Origin: Macrotrachela quadricornifera
Taxonomy: Eukaryota; Rotifera; Eurotatoria; Philodinida; Philodinidae
Assembly (NCBI GenBank): GCA_022393335.1
Contig: JAJEKB010020725.1
Span: 1-64,000, forward strand
Length of the DNA stretch: 64,000 nucleotides
Direction of reading: 5' to 3'
Below, in pieces: positions 46,801 to 58,700 of this stretch. Both the position numbers and the translations under genes were made by a program. The notes below the pieces were generated by a model, which was not told the DNA's origin, did not search any database, and was given only the letters and a program-made list of their open reading frames with translations. Position 1 is the first letter of the stretch. Each line of letters begins with the position of its first letter.

Positions 46801-49372
46801 GATTATTTACCATTTATTTGCAATCGTGGTCTATCAGTGAAATATTATACAGGTCATACAATTTGTTTTTGTCCATCAAGTTTCTATGGATTACAATGTG
46901 AATATTATGCTGATCGAATAACAATTCTAACAAATCTTCAATTTATATTCAGTTTGCTGAAAGTTTTAGTAATATTTTCATTTGAAAATGATATTATTGA
47001 TTCTTATGAATTTAACGTTCATCCAAAGACTCGAAATTCTATTAAACAACAAATATATTTTAATTATCCTCGATTTGAAAAATATCTTCGTTTGAAACAA
47101 ACGAATCGAAATGGAACTCAATTCTATAGTATTCGTTTTGAAGTCTATCATCTCAATTCGAATGAAACTATTGAAATAATTGCAATTTGGAAATATTCAA
47201 TTGACTTGGATTTTCTACCTTCATTTCGTTTAGCAAAAATTCTTCGAATACCATCGATAATTCTATCATGTTCAAATCATTCATGTACAAAAAATGGAAT
47301 TTGTCAACAAATAATCAATAAGAATGATTCATCGTATTTCTGTTTATGTCAAAGTGGATATTATGGAATTTATTGTGAACATTATGATCATCAATGTCAA
47401 GATTATTGTTCATCGAATGCAATATGTAAACCAAAATATCGTGGAATTTTAACAGGAAATCAATCTGAACCATTCTGTTTATGTCCAATATCAATATTTG
47501 GTCGAAGATGTTATTTTAAAAACAATTATTGTCAATTAAATCCATGTTTAAATCAAGGTACCTGTATGATTACGTATAATCTAAGTAATGTGAATGAGTA
47601 TATTTGTATTTGTACGGATTTTTATGAAGGAAATCATTGTGAATTATTCAAAGGAATGGTAAATATTAACATAAACTCATCATCATTATTACTAATCAAT
47701 GATATTCTTGCGACCACAGTTTTCTATACTGATTATGATCAAGAAACATTACGTTTTCTCATTCGTCATCAACAAGTTTATTCAAGTTTACCTTCACAAT
47801 TAAAACCAATTTACATTGATAAAGCTGATCAATATGCACCAACAATAGCGATTATGAAAGTCTATGGATTGAATTATGAATCAGAATATTATTTCTTATA
47901 TTATCAACCGAATAAAAAACATATCAATATAACAGTAGATCTAACATCAGAGAATCATTGTCCATTATGGTATTCATTTAAATCGATAGAAGATGTCATT
48001 CCGAAGAATTCGACAATTTCGATTTTCTTTTATCATCATATTTGTCGATTCAATCAGAATCGAAGTTATACTTGTTTTCGTGATTGGAATTATTTCTGTA
48101 TTTGTGATATGAATCATGATCGTACTGAATGTTTTATATATAATCATTCGATTGATCAATGTTCATTGTGTGTATCAAATGGTTATTGTTTGAAAGGAAA
48201 ATCAGACTTTATTTGTATTTGTCGACGATGTTACCATGGACAGATGTGTCAATATTCAACAGAATGGATGAGTTTTACATTCGATTCATTAATTATTAAA
48301 GATCTAGAAGATAATCGACAAGTATTTATTAGTATTTATATTTTCATCGTTTGTTTGATCTTTTTATTTGGATTATTTAATAATTTCTGTAGTTTTTTGA
48401 CATTTATTTGTCCTAAACCACGAAAAAATAGTGTGGGTAATTATCTTTTAATTATTTCGATTATTGATCCATGTGCATTGTTATTATTATTATTCAAAGT
48501 TATTCATATTATATTTGGAAGCAATGGAATATTATTTTTTTATATCAATATAAATCTTTATTCATGTAAAATTGTTTCTTATCTATTGTCTGTACTAACA
48601 AAAATTACATATTGGTTAACAAGTTTAATAACTATTGAACGATTAGGTTTAGTTTTATTTCCAACATCTTCTTTACTGAAAACTCAACGGCGAACAATCG
48701 CATTGATTAGCATTGTGATATTATGTTTGTTTATTATGCATATTCATGAAGTGATGTTTTATACAATTATTGTCGATTATTCTGATTTATCTCGAAATGT
48801 TACACTTTGTGTGACTAATTATACTCAATCATCGACTTTAACTTATAATCGTATAAATCTATTCATTCATTATTTCATTCCATTTCTAATTCAGATTATT
48901 TCAATTACAATTAAGTTTTATTAAAATTGCTTGTCATCGATCGCGAATAGGTGGTGAAACATTTTGGAATATACTAATGAGACAAATCAAAACACAAAAG
49001 GAACAATATATAACACCGATGATTATCATTCTTAGTTCATTACCACAAATTATTCTATCGTTTGCATATACATGTACGGAATTGAAACAATCATGGCAAC
49101 GATACAGTTTACTAACAACTTATTTTCTTTCCTATTTACCGCAAATGTTAGGTTTTATTCTATATGTATTACCATCAACAATTTATTTGGAAGAATTTCG
49201 GCGAACACCGATTGGAAAGAGAATTGTACGACAAGCCCGAGTAGCATTGACTCGTCAAGACAATATTGAACGGACGACACCATGGACAAAATCGGCTATT
49301 CTAACGAATGCACCATCATCACGAATAACAATCAAAAACTCAATTAATGAACGATCAAGAGGACCTAACTGA
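43864..49372 (+). CDS. LDLa/EGF/7TM receptor with one intron and a late frameshift
   Basis: Exon 1 (43864-44752) has a signal anchor, a Cys pair CNCTNPSTFGKFCEY, and LDLa modules CLDWRHICDGKQQCMDG and CANGMCIPDEYW. A 57-nt intron (44753-44809, phase 1) precedes exon 2 (from 44810). There follow a good LDLa (CIPQEWICDGEWDCSDGSDE), several EGF modules (such as CLNQGTC and CLCQSGYYGIYCE) and a 7TM region from about 48320, with TIERLGLVLFP where class A receptors have DRY. Near 48910-48925 the frame shifts: one frame ends KFY-stop at 48924, the other continues through KIACHRSRIGG to the last helices and stops at 49372. No intron fits, so this is a frameshift or a sequence error. The paralogue at 55746-60362 has this part intact. 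An adhesion or sensing receptor is the likely role. Confidence 0.85.
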
Positions 49373-49432
49373 TGAACATAATTCAGATAATCAGAAAATA
49401 GATTTAGCGAGACTAATATTTGTATTAGTAGA

Positions 49433-50245
49433 TAGGTATGCACCAAAACCAAAACCGGTTTTGAAGTTTTTGTTTTGGTATGGTATTGGTTTTGATGGTA
49501 TTGGTTTTGACAACGGTTTTGGAGTTTTTGTTTTGGTTTTGGGGTTTTGGTTTTCAAAACTTAGAAAAAACCTTAATCAATCATAATGAACGCGCAAGAT
49601 GCTTCTATAAGTATTATTATTATTGTTCCCTATGAAGACGATTTTAAGACAGCATAAGATAAATCATTTTTTTCCTCTAATCTAGTTCATTGCGGTGTCT
49701 GTAATAAAACTGTGAATGACGTTGAAATCATTTTTTTGTCAGTGATATTTTTAAAAAGAATTGCATATTCTGAATCAGTATCAAATTTAGGGTACCATAC
49801 GATACTTTTCATTGTCGAACAACTACTTTAATTTTTCACTATATAATACAAATCTGTAAGTGCTCTGAGCCGGTAAAATATTTTTTCTAAAATCTGTTCA
49901 TTAATAAATGATTAGTTGGGAAATTTGATGCTGATTCAGAAGATTCAATTCTTTTTAAAGGTATCACTAGCAAAAAAAGTGATTTCAGCGTCATTCACAG
50001 TTTTATAACAGACACAGTAATGAACTAGATTAGAGGAAAATAATGATTTATCTTATGTTGTCTCAAAATTGTATGTATAGGGAACAATAATAATAATATT
50101 CATAGAAGCATCTTGCGAGTTTATTATGATTGATTTCGGTTTTTTTCTAAGTTTTGAAAATCAAAACCAAACCCAAAACTATGTCAAAAGCAATACCATA
50201 CCAAAACCAAAACTTCAAACCAGTTTTGGTTTTGGTGCATGCCTA
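49433..50245. mobile_element. Fold-back element, 813 bp, with AACCAAAACC-rich ends
   Basis: The left end TAGGTATGCACCAAAACC and right end GGTTTTGGTGCATGCCTA are inverted. The arms continue inward for over 300 bases, with shared blocks such as AGATGCTTCTATA (left) and its complement, and TCTAATCTAGTTCATT. The outer arms are G/T-rich minisatellite-like (GGTATTGGTTTTGAT). There is no ORF. It fills the gap between the stop of the plus-strand receptor and the stop of the minus-strand cold-shock-like gene, only 3 bases from the latter. Confidence 0.85.
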
Positions 50246-50248
50246 GCT

Positions 50249-50757
50249 TCAATTCCTCTTCGTGCTAAAAAACAACAGATTATTTTCAATATTCAATATT
50301 GCTAAAGTAAGATATTCACTACGGATGATATCGAATTTAACTCTATCATTGATAAAGAACTTTTGTTGTTGAATTTCATTAATGATTGATTGCTCACGAG
50401 CAAAAATATCTCTGCATTCAGCATTGTCGCTACAAGAAATTGTATAAGATTGAATATGAAAATAACAGTAAATGATATTTACCGCTTCAGGAATGCGTAA
50501 TGTTTCGCTCGATTGAGACTGATCACCTTTCCCCGTACATCCCGTTCTACAAAAAAATGAATATTGTTTTTTTTTCATTTTATAAAGCTATTACCAAGAA
50601 CATGTGGTCCATTTTGAGAAGAAAATGATCCATTTGTACGAGAAGTAAACGTATGAGAGGTAAATGTTCGACCATAGTTGATTATCATTAATTCATCGTC
50701 ATCATCCGTTGATGATTCAGTTGCATTTATTGATTCATATAAAGTTCTTTGTTCCAT
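50249..50757 (-). CDS. Cold-shock-domain-like protein, three exons
   Basis: Exon 1 50757-50595, exon 2 50546-50483, exon 3 50429-50249; introns of 48 and 53 nt with GT-AG ends and consistent phases. After an acidic, Ser/Thr-rich N-terminus, the spliced protein contains RGKVISLNRAKHYAFLKRD, DIFAREQSI and INDRVKFDI, then LAILNIE. This is the strand order of a cold-shock/CARHSP1-like OB fold (G-x-V, F-G-F-I, D-I-F-x-H, G-D-x-V-x-F), with the usual K-G-F-G-F changed to K-H-Y-A-F-L, so nucleic-acid binding may be weaker. About 135 residues. The domain appears only after splicing, which supports the exon model. Confidence 0.65.
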
Positions 50758-51189
50758 TGATTAAATCAATTTACTTATCTATATTTAAAATATTAACAGA
50801 AAACATTTAACAAAAAATTTATTTCAATTATTTGGTGAACAAAGTTGATATGAACATATAAAGAGAATAGAAAAGATAAATAACGAAATATATTAGTAAT
50901 CAATTCAGCTAGTTCATTTTTATTCTAACAAAAAAATATTATTTAGATTTGTTCAGTATTTATAGAATATTATTGAAGAAATGAATTGAGACAATGAAGT
51001 TATTAAGTAATTCAACTGTTGAAACAAAGTAATCAATGTTGAATAAGAGCGAAAATGTTTTCTTTAAAGTTGATTTTTAGAATAAAACAATATTTTAATA
51101 AGCAACATCAATTAGCAAATCTCATTGGAATTTTAGTAAGATAGTTGTTTTTGTAATGAGAGAAATCGAATAATTTCTATCTTAAATAG

Positions 51190-51470
51190 AAATCATCTTC
51201 AAATGATGAAGAATCTCATAATGTCATATTATCTCTATTGACTAATCTTCGTGCTGATAAAAACATTCGATTATTTTTTTCTAATCGAACTGATCTATTC
51301 GATATTTTACTCGAAGATTTTCAAAAAAAAAATGAAGAATATCAATCAAATCCTCTTGGCTTTTTTATTAGTTTAACCAATGGAAAAAGTTTTGAATGAG
51401 AAAAGTTCGTAAAAGAAGGAAAAATTTGTTCATTCGAATTTGATTTAAGAAATATTTAATTATCTAGTTT
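51190..51470 (+). pseudogene. Unidentified coding fragment
   Basis: A frame of about 70 codons reads like protein (NVILSLLTNLRADKNIRLFF, then DLFDILLEDFQKKNEEYQSN, then PLGFFISLTNGKSFE) and ends in TGA; coding traces continue beyond (KEGKICSFEFDLRN) and again near 51700-51830. Family not recognized. The 18-bp palindrome copy 2 lies at its far end, as copy 1 does beside the other dead gene near 11.8 kb. Confidence 0.35.
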
Positions 51471-51864
51471 AATGATGAGATTTTAATCAAATGAAAATAT
51501 TATTTAGCAATGCATCATTGAAGAAATAATAGAAAATTTTCTTCGAAATGAAATTATTCTTTTGATTAATTAAATTTTGCAACAGAATATAAATAAAGGA
51601 AATGTTTGAGCAGGTGTACGTCTTTTAGCATTATGTACACAAACAAATGGACAAGCGCAAAGTATTCTTTCTAATGATTAGAAAAACTGACTTCCTTTTT
51701 TTAAATACATATCAATTCCTTATTTAGTTTCATCATTAATTTATGATCAATATTAAAAAAGTCAACATTCATTATGAATTGGAGATGCTATATTATTATT
51801 CATTCAACAACATATAAAAAGTCAATCAAAGCATGTTTTTGCACTTTTTGAAGTACACATAACA

Positions 51865-51882
51865 CTCGGATTTAAATCCGAG
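51865..51882. repeat. 18-bp perfect palindrome, copy 2
   Basis: Same CTCGGATTTAAATCCGAG as at 11998-12015, again preceded by CACTTTTTGAAGTACACA and followed by TTTTT. Confidence 0.7.
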
Positions 51883-52399
51883 TTTTTCACATTTATTTGA
51901 AAGGAAAAACGCATTTAGATGGGAATAATTCAAAATGAGGCTCAAGAAAAAAGGTCTAATCTAACACTACATACTTAATGAATGCAAAGCTTGTGGTGAG
52001 GCTAGCATAATGACCCGATGTGGTAAAGGGTTATCAAAAATGACGAAAGATAGACCATTTTCAGTTAATTTTAAATTGGAAGGTTTAATAATATCATCTA
52101 ATGATTTCGTTGCAGGTGGCATAATTGGTGAACGTCGACGATAGACAGTTGATCTAATATGATCAAAGATTAGAACTTCCGCTGCACTCCCTTTTTTTCG
52201 TTTCTAATTAAATTAAAAATAAATCGAGAGGTATGTGCAGATTTCCAAAAAAGCAAATTTCCGAAATTTCAGGTGACCATACTGCTGACATGAAACCTAT
52301 GAAAAAGAGCTTCAGTACACAAAGTATGAAAAAATTACAATTTTCATAAGTTACAGGAAAATTCAGTTAAACGTAGCCATAAAAGAAGAGAATAATCCA

Positions 52400-53830
52400 T
52401 AAAAGGACAGATATAACATATACCGAAATTTCCAAAAATCTCTTCAACATTACAGAAATTTCAGTTATATACAATCGTACTAAAATATATATCGACGACA
52501 AGCATACGTAATGAATATAAAGAAATTTTAGAAATTACAGAAATTTCAGTTCTATATAACAACACCCATATATAAATCGAGAAAAAAGATAGGTCACGAA
52601 TATAAAGAAATTTTAGAAATTAAACAAAAATTCAGTTATACATAATAATACTAATATGAATATGAAGAAATTTGAGAAATTAGAGAAATTTCAGTTGTAA
52701 CAAATAATACTAATATATATCGACTAAAAGGATAGGTAATGTATATGAAGAAATTTCGGAAATTACAGAAATTCCAATTATATACAATAATACTAACATA
52801 CATACGGAGGAAAAGGATAGCTAATGAATACGAAGAAGTTTTAGAAATTACAGAAATTTCAGTTGTAGAAAATAATACTAGTATATATCGACTAAAAGGA
52901 TACGTCACGAATATAAAGAAATTTTAGGAATTACAGAAATTTCAGTTGTATATAATAATACCAACATATATATGGAGAAAAAAAATAGGTCATAAATATA
53001 AAGAAATTTTAGAAATTACAGAAATTTGAGTTATATATAATAATACTATTATATATATGGACAAAAAGGATAGGTAAGGTATATGAAGAAAGTTCGGAAA
53101 TTACAGAAATTTCAATTATATACAATAATACTAACATATATANNNNNNNNNNTATATACAATAATACTAACATATATATGGACCAAAAGGATAGGTAATA
53201 AATATGAAGCAATTTCGGAAATTACAGAAATTTCAATTATATACAATAATACTAGTATATATATGGAGGAAAAGGATAGGTAATGAATACGAAGAAATTT
53301 TGGAAATTACAGAAATTTCAGTTGTATATAATAATACTAATATATATATGGACAAAAAGGATAGGTAATAAATATGAAGCAATTTCGGAAATTACAGAAA
53401 TTTCTAGCGATTTAGTACCTATGCTAAGGATCTATACGTATATCAGGATTATCTTAAATAACTGAAATTTTTCTGAAATTTCTAAAATTTCTACTGATCA
53501 AATACCTAGGCTTATTATCCACACGTATACCAGTATTATGTTCAGTAACTGAAATTTCTGAAAATTCTCCGAGACTTCTGAAATTTCTACGGATTAAATA
53601 CCTAGGCCTATCATCCATAGGTATATCAGCAGTATCTTAAATAACTGAAATTTCTACTGATCAAATACCTAGGCTTATCATCCACACGTATACCAGTATT
53701 ATGTTAAATAACTGAAATTTCTGAAATTTCTACCGATTTAACACCTTGGTTTATCATCGATAGGTGTATAAGTACTATCCTAAATAACGAAAACTTCTGA
53801 AATTTCTATTATATTTGTACTCAACTAATG
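52400..53830. repeat. Minisatellite, period about 90 bp, in the FLYWCH intron
   Basis: The unit includes GAAATTACAGAAATTTCAG, a TATATAATAATACTAATATA stretch and a GGATAGGTAATGAATA segment. About ten copies run to 53410. A second variant with AAATACCTAGGCTTATCATC continues to about 53830. It borders the splice acceptor side of exon 1 and likely grew inside the intron. Confidence 0.9.
53143..53152. other. Assembly gap (10 N)
   Basis: Ten N inside the minisatellite. The sequence on both sides repeats, so copy number here is uncertain. Confidence 0.99.
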
Positions 53831-54258
53831 TGTGGATTACATATAGCTTGTGTTTTTTCAGAAATTTCGGAAATTTCTTTTTGAGGAAATCTGCACACTG
53901 CTGTAAATCGAAAGAAAACAAAATACACCAGATGTGAAATAGTTCTTACAAATTGTTTCAAATGATTTTGATAAATATCCGTTATTGGTTTCAATAGATT
54001 ACTTTTTGCATCATCATAAACATGTTGTATCAGTTCTCGAACTTCTTTTGTATTTTCAATTTCGGCATGACAATGTTCTTTCGGATATTTTGTAATTACT
54101 TGATTCGTCAACACAATTGAAATTCCGCACGATTTGTTACAGCAAACCCAAATTTCGGATCAATCTTTATTACAACATCTGTACCGATATTTATGTCTCA
54201 TATATATAATTGCTCGTGCTCCACGATTTGTTGTGGTCCATTGTATCTCAGATTGCAT

Positions 54259-55740
54259 GATCTAATTTATTCTAAACAATATTTCGTAAATTGAGACAAC
54301 AAATGAAAACATTTAACCTGAGATATTTATTTGAAAATATGGGAGAATTCTAAAGGAGATTGTGAATGAATTAGTGACAGTATTTCTGAAAATAAATGTT
54401 TGAATACACGACTAATTCTTCAATTGAATTCTAAGAAAAAAAAATATTCAATATGTTGAAATGGTTTTTTCTTAATTATCTATATTATTGCCACGAAAAG
54501 TATAGATAAAAGAGGTTAAATGAAATAAAAAAATAGACATTGTACAAGTCTTCACCACAATGAATGTACTACAGCTTATCAACACCTCTCTATAGATGTT
54601 TATTTATCAATTTAATTATCTCGATGAATCATTGTGCATTATCAGCTCTATTTGATGATTTGAAGAAAAAAATGTTCTTTTCACATCCTTCAAGTCACTT
54701 GATGTTCGGTCGATGCTGAGGTTGAATATAAGATGCGTGTCATCTCTGATAAGGTTTCGAAATAAATCATAGAAATCATGATCAATTTCAATATGTCACT
54801 CACTATTTTCTATTCGCTGCTGTAAGGTAGCACATAACGCATTTGTTGCGAAAAAAATCGTTAAACATCAAAAGTTTACGTCCAAAAACAGTATTTTATT
54901 TCACATTGTAGACCGTTCTCGAGAATGACATGTCTAACCAGACTATCAAAACTGGAAATCAAAACTTTATTTGGGACTTTTATTTTGATATAATATGTGA
55001 ATATACGAGTTGATGGGGAATTTGATTTTACGGCAAAATCAAATCAAATCAATCTTTCTTCTCAAAGAATACAAATGTTGATGTAAACTTTGAGCAAATA
55101 TAAGAGCTATGTAAATGTCAAGTTCAGTACCAAATAAATAATGAATGAGCAATAACAATGAGAACAAGTTAATCAATCCGTTTGAATCATTCCATGGAGA
55201 GTCACTTTGTTTCGAGGAGAATTCGCAATCGAAGACAAGAATATACTAACAGAAATAAATTCGCAATCAGTGATTAGATCAAATGTACCTACGTTTGATT
55301 GGATATTCAAGATATAAAAACTCAAAGATCGAAGAGAAATTTCAATGATATTCCTTATCGGGACGAAATGAGAGAAATGTCTATTTGTTTTTAGTGTGAA
55401 TCTCCAATAATAGATTATAATCGAAAGTCATTGTACTCATTACTATATAAACAAAATAAAATAAAAGAAATGAATAGAATAATCCGATGCATTTGTATCA
55501 ACACACGAGATGCAATGGGTTGGGTTCATCATCATTGGTATCAATAGGAACAATTCTACAAGGAAAAGAAACTCATCAATCGACGGAATACGTTTTTGTT
55601 TTGTTTTTTGTGGAGTTATTTTTCCATTATTTTTGATCTGAATTGATGAAGAAAATTCAAAGCAAATAGAACAGAGATGCATACAACAATTCTAATTCTT
55701 GCAAAACGTTTGTTAAAATATTCAAACTGCTGTCTTGATA
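54259..55740. other. No supported gene
   Basis: About 1.5 kb between the FLYWCH gene start and the end of the minus-strand receptor. Only short broken frames; no repeat array or RNA gene seen. Confidence 0.45.
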
Positions 55741-55745
55741 ACTTA

Positions 55746-58700
55746 TTAGTAGTTTAAACATTGTCGAATTTCTTTCCACTTTTTTCGTATTACTATACTA
55801 AATTCCTTTCGATATGTTTCCGAAGTTGGAACAAAAATAAAAAATGTAAGTAATGGTGGAATAAATGAAACAAAATATCCCGATAAGAATAGTAGAGGAT
55901 CTCTTGCTGATTTCATACATCCAAATGAGAAAGAAATGATTAAACGAGGTAAAGCTAAAATAATCAATAGGACAGAACTAATAATTAAATGTTTATGATG
56001 ACTAATTTGTTCTTTCAAATGAGTTTGATAAGTAATTTTTTTCTCTAATGATGCGCGATGTTTGGCAACACTGACAATAATACCAAAAGCCGAAATAAGT
56101 TTGAAAGTAAATGGAATAATAAAATGAAAAATATGAATAAATGAATTAAAGATTTCAATAGTAGATGTCAGATGAACTAAACACCAAGTTCGACCTTCTT
56201 CTTCATCATCAATTAAACGACGATGAATAGGATCATGTAACACAGATACAATCGTAAAGAAAATAACTCCAACTATTGTTATTTTTGCACTTTGTTTACT
56301 TTTTCTTTTGTTAAAATTAGTAGCAAGAATAACGGTGAAAAGTCTTTCTATTCCAACACAAGCATGTAACCAATCAGTTATAGCTAATAAACATCGAAGA
56401 ATAAACTCCGTTGATATACAACTAAACAACAAAAATGATCGTGATGTAAGAACAGACATTTGAGAAAGTATTAGAAACCATAATTTGAGATTGAAAGCAA
56501 CAATAGTTAGAATTGATGTGATTGATGAGACAAGAAGATAACGGCCACAACCAATTCCTTGACATACTTTTGATCGAAACGTTAATATAGAACATGTTCC
56601 AGTTAGAAGAGCAATGATAAGCATTAATGTTGCAATAACAATACTTATTTTCACTGTTAAATTTTGTCCATTGATAGACACACCTGGACGAATATGATAT
56701 CCCAGAATAGCATCAAGTGATAAACCAAATTGTTTCGTAGTAAATTGACATCTTGTACCATAAAAACATTCAGGACAAGCACACATTCTTTGTGTTGGAC
56801 ACATTGGATGATCTTGAAAACATCGTCCACCATTTTTACACTTATTTGAACCTGTACAATCGTAGTTCATTTTGAAATCAAAATGAAAACAATTGGCAAG
56901 TCTTTCTTCAGTACATAGACACATATATGCATCACTATCACGAAAACACATCAGATAAGGATTTGTCTTACAAAGATTATGATAATATTTTACACGACGA
57001 ACTAATGAATAATTAACAATTACTTTGTCTAACAATTCTTCAATATGTAAACATCGTTGTAATGGAGAAATTTGTGTTGAAATCATCGCTGAAAGTGTAG
57101 AATTATGTTGTAAAACAGTCAGATAAAAATTCGTATCAATTTCACTGAAAACAAGATGAAATGGTAATGACATATGAAAAGTAATTGTATCTTGATTCAA
57201 TGGAATTTTTTTAAACATTGTCACTCGAGTTGGTGGATACTCGTCATGATCATATTTATATACGGTTATATAATGAACAAGTAAAGATTGTGGAATTGAT
57301 AGCGATGAAAATGATATATCTAGCTGTGTATCTTTTTCTTCACATTGTTTTCCCGAATATCCATCTTGACAAACACATCTAAATTTAGGTAAATTATCTT
57401 GATCATCATTTGGAACACAAAGTCCACCATTGAAACATATGTTCTTCTCACAAACAGATGGGAGAAAACAATGTGGAGACATTCGAGTCAATGGACAAAG
57501 ACAAATCGAACGATTATTATTTACTAAACCAACACAGATTGAACCAGATGAACAATCACATTGTTGTAATCTTCCTTTTTTCATTTGATTTAGTTCACAT
57601 CGACAAGATTTTATATTAATATTTCCTGATTGTTTATGAACGTTATCATTGCATAACAAACGACAATCTTTTTCCGACGATAAAGTTAAAAAACTACTCA
57701 TCCGATTGACTGGCATAAACGAAAACTTCACTGGTAATTGCCAATTTGTCATATGAACAAGATTAATCTTATCATAAGCATCAATATGAACAGTGTACTT
57801 TTTAGTTAAATCTTTTGGTCGATTTTTATACAATAGATAAATATTGAATTTTGTATTACAATCATGTGCAGGAATATATGTCAATTGTTCAAATGAATGA
57901 ATCAAACCAGTATGATCAACTAATGTAATGATTATACTAATAATTTCAAGTTTCATTACATCTTCAGTACTTAATCGAATAGTAAGACTCACACGTTGAT
58001 TTTGATATTGACAACGATTACCATAATAAGTTGGTGGACAAAGACATTCTTCTCGTTCATTTTGACCAACTAAAATAAGAATACCTCGATTGCATAACCA
58101 TGCTTGTCGACCGTTAAGATATTCTGTAATCACAGATTGTGTTATTGATTTTCGAGAAGAATGTACTATTTTGTCGGATGATAAGTGAGAGATTTTTCCA
58201 GGAAATGGACGTGAAGATTGAGGAGAAAACGGTGCTTTTTTCGCAAGATAAAAATCGTGCATTGATTCAAAATATTTTATAATACCTAGTTCATCACCGT
58301 AATCATCATACTCGCACAGTTCCTTCATACCGACCGATTGATTACATAGTTTACAGCGTTTGTCATAACTAATACACTTTGGTTCGTTCCAACATCGATA
58401 ACGTTTGTGATGATCACTCGGATGTAATTGATGACATAACATTCGCTCATCCGTTGCACCTAGACAATCGACAATCCCATTTTCTGTACGATTAATATGC
58501 AAACAAGTCATTTTTTGATTGATTGGATCAATACACGGATGATGATTAAAAGAACAATTAAAGTTTGATGAACAATTTAATTCATCTGTTCCTTTCGGAC
58601 AATTCCAAAGGCCATTACATCGTGTATATTGATTGACACATTCCCATCGATCACAATCAGTTTCATCTGTGTCATTACTTGATACCAACATATCTGTCAA

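Larger units (their letters stand above)
51967..54258 (-). pseudogene. FLYWCH zinc-finger gene of the MULE-associated type, with a stop and an expanded intron
   Basis: Exon 1 (54258-53950) starts MQSEIQWTTTNRGARAIIYM and contains the FLYWCH layout: hKYRYRC, W-V-C, C-x-I and H-C-H. An in-frame TGA (54162-54160) lies inside it. The exon ends HLKQF at a GTAAGA donor. The last exon (52203-51967) begins after TTTAATTAG and carries IRSTVYRRRSPIMPPATKSL, FVIFDNPLPHRVIMLAS and a TAG. This segment normally sits between FLYWCH and the MULE transposase core in related proteins, so the two exons belong together. Any middle exon (perhaps near 53900-53890) is unclear, and no DDE core follows. A minisatellite fills the intron. 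Either a truncated transposase derivative or a decayed host gene. Confidence 0.6.

Noticed and set aside
49347..49586. 79-codon frame with FGFDGIGFD-type repeats
   Set aside because: It overlaps the receptor end and the simple G/T-rich arm of a fold-back element.
52651..53465. Several frames in the AT-rich minisatellite, two crossing the N gap
   Set aside because: All share the repeat period and encode repetitive peptides on both strands.
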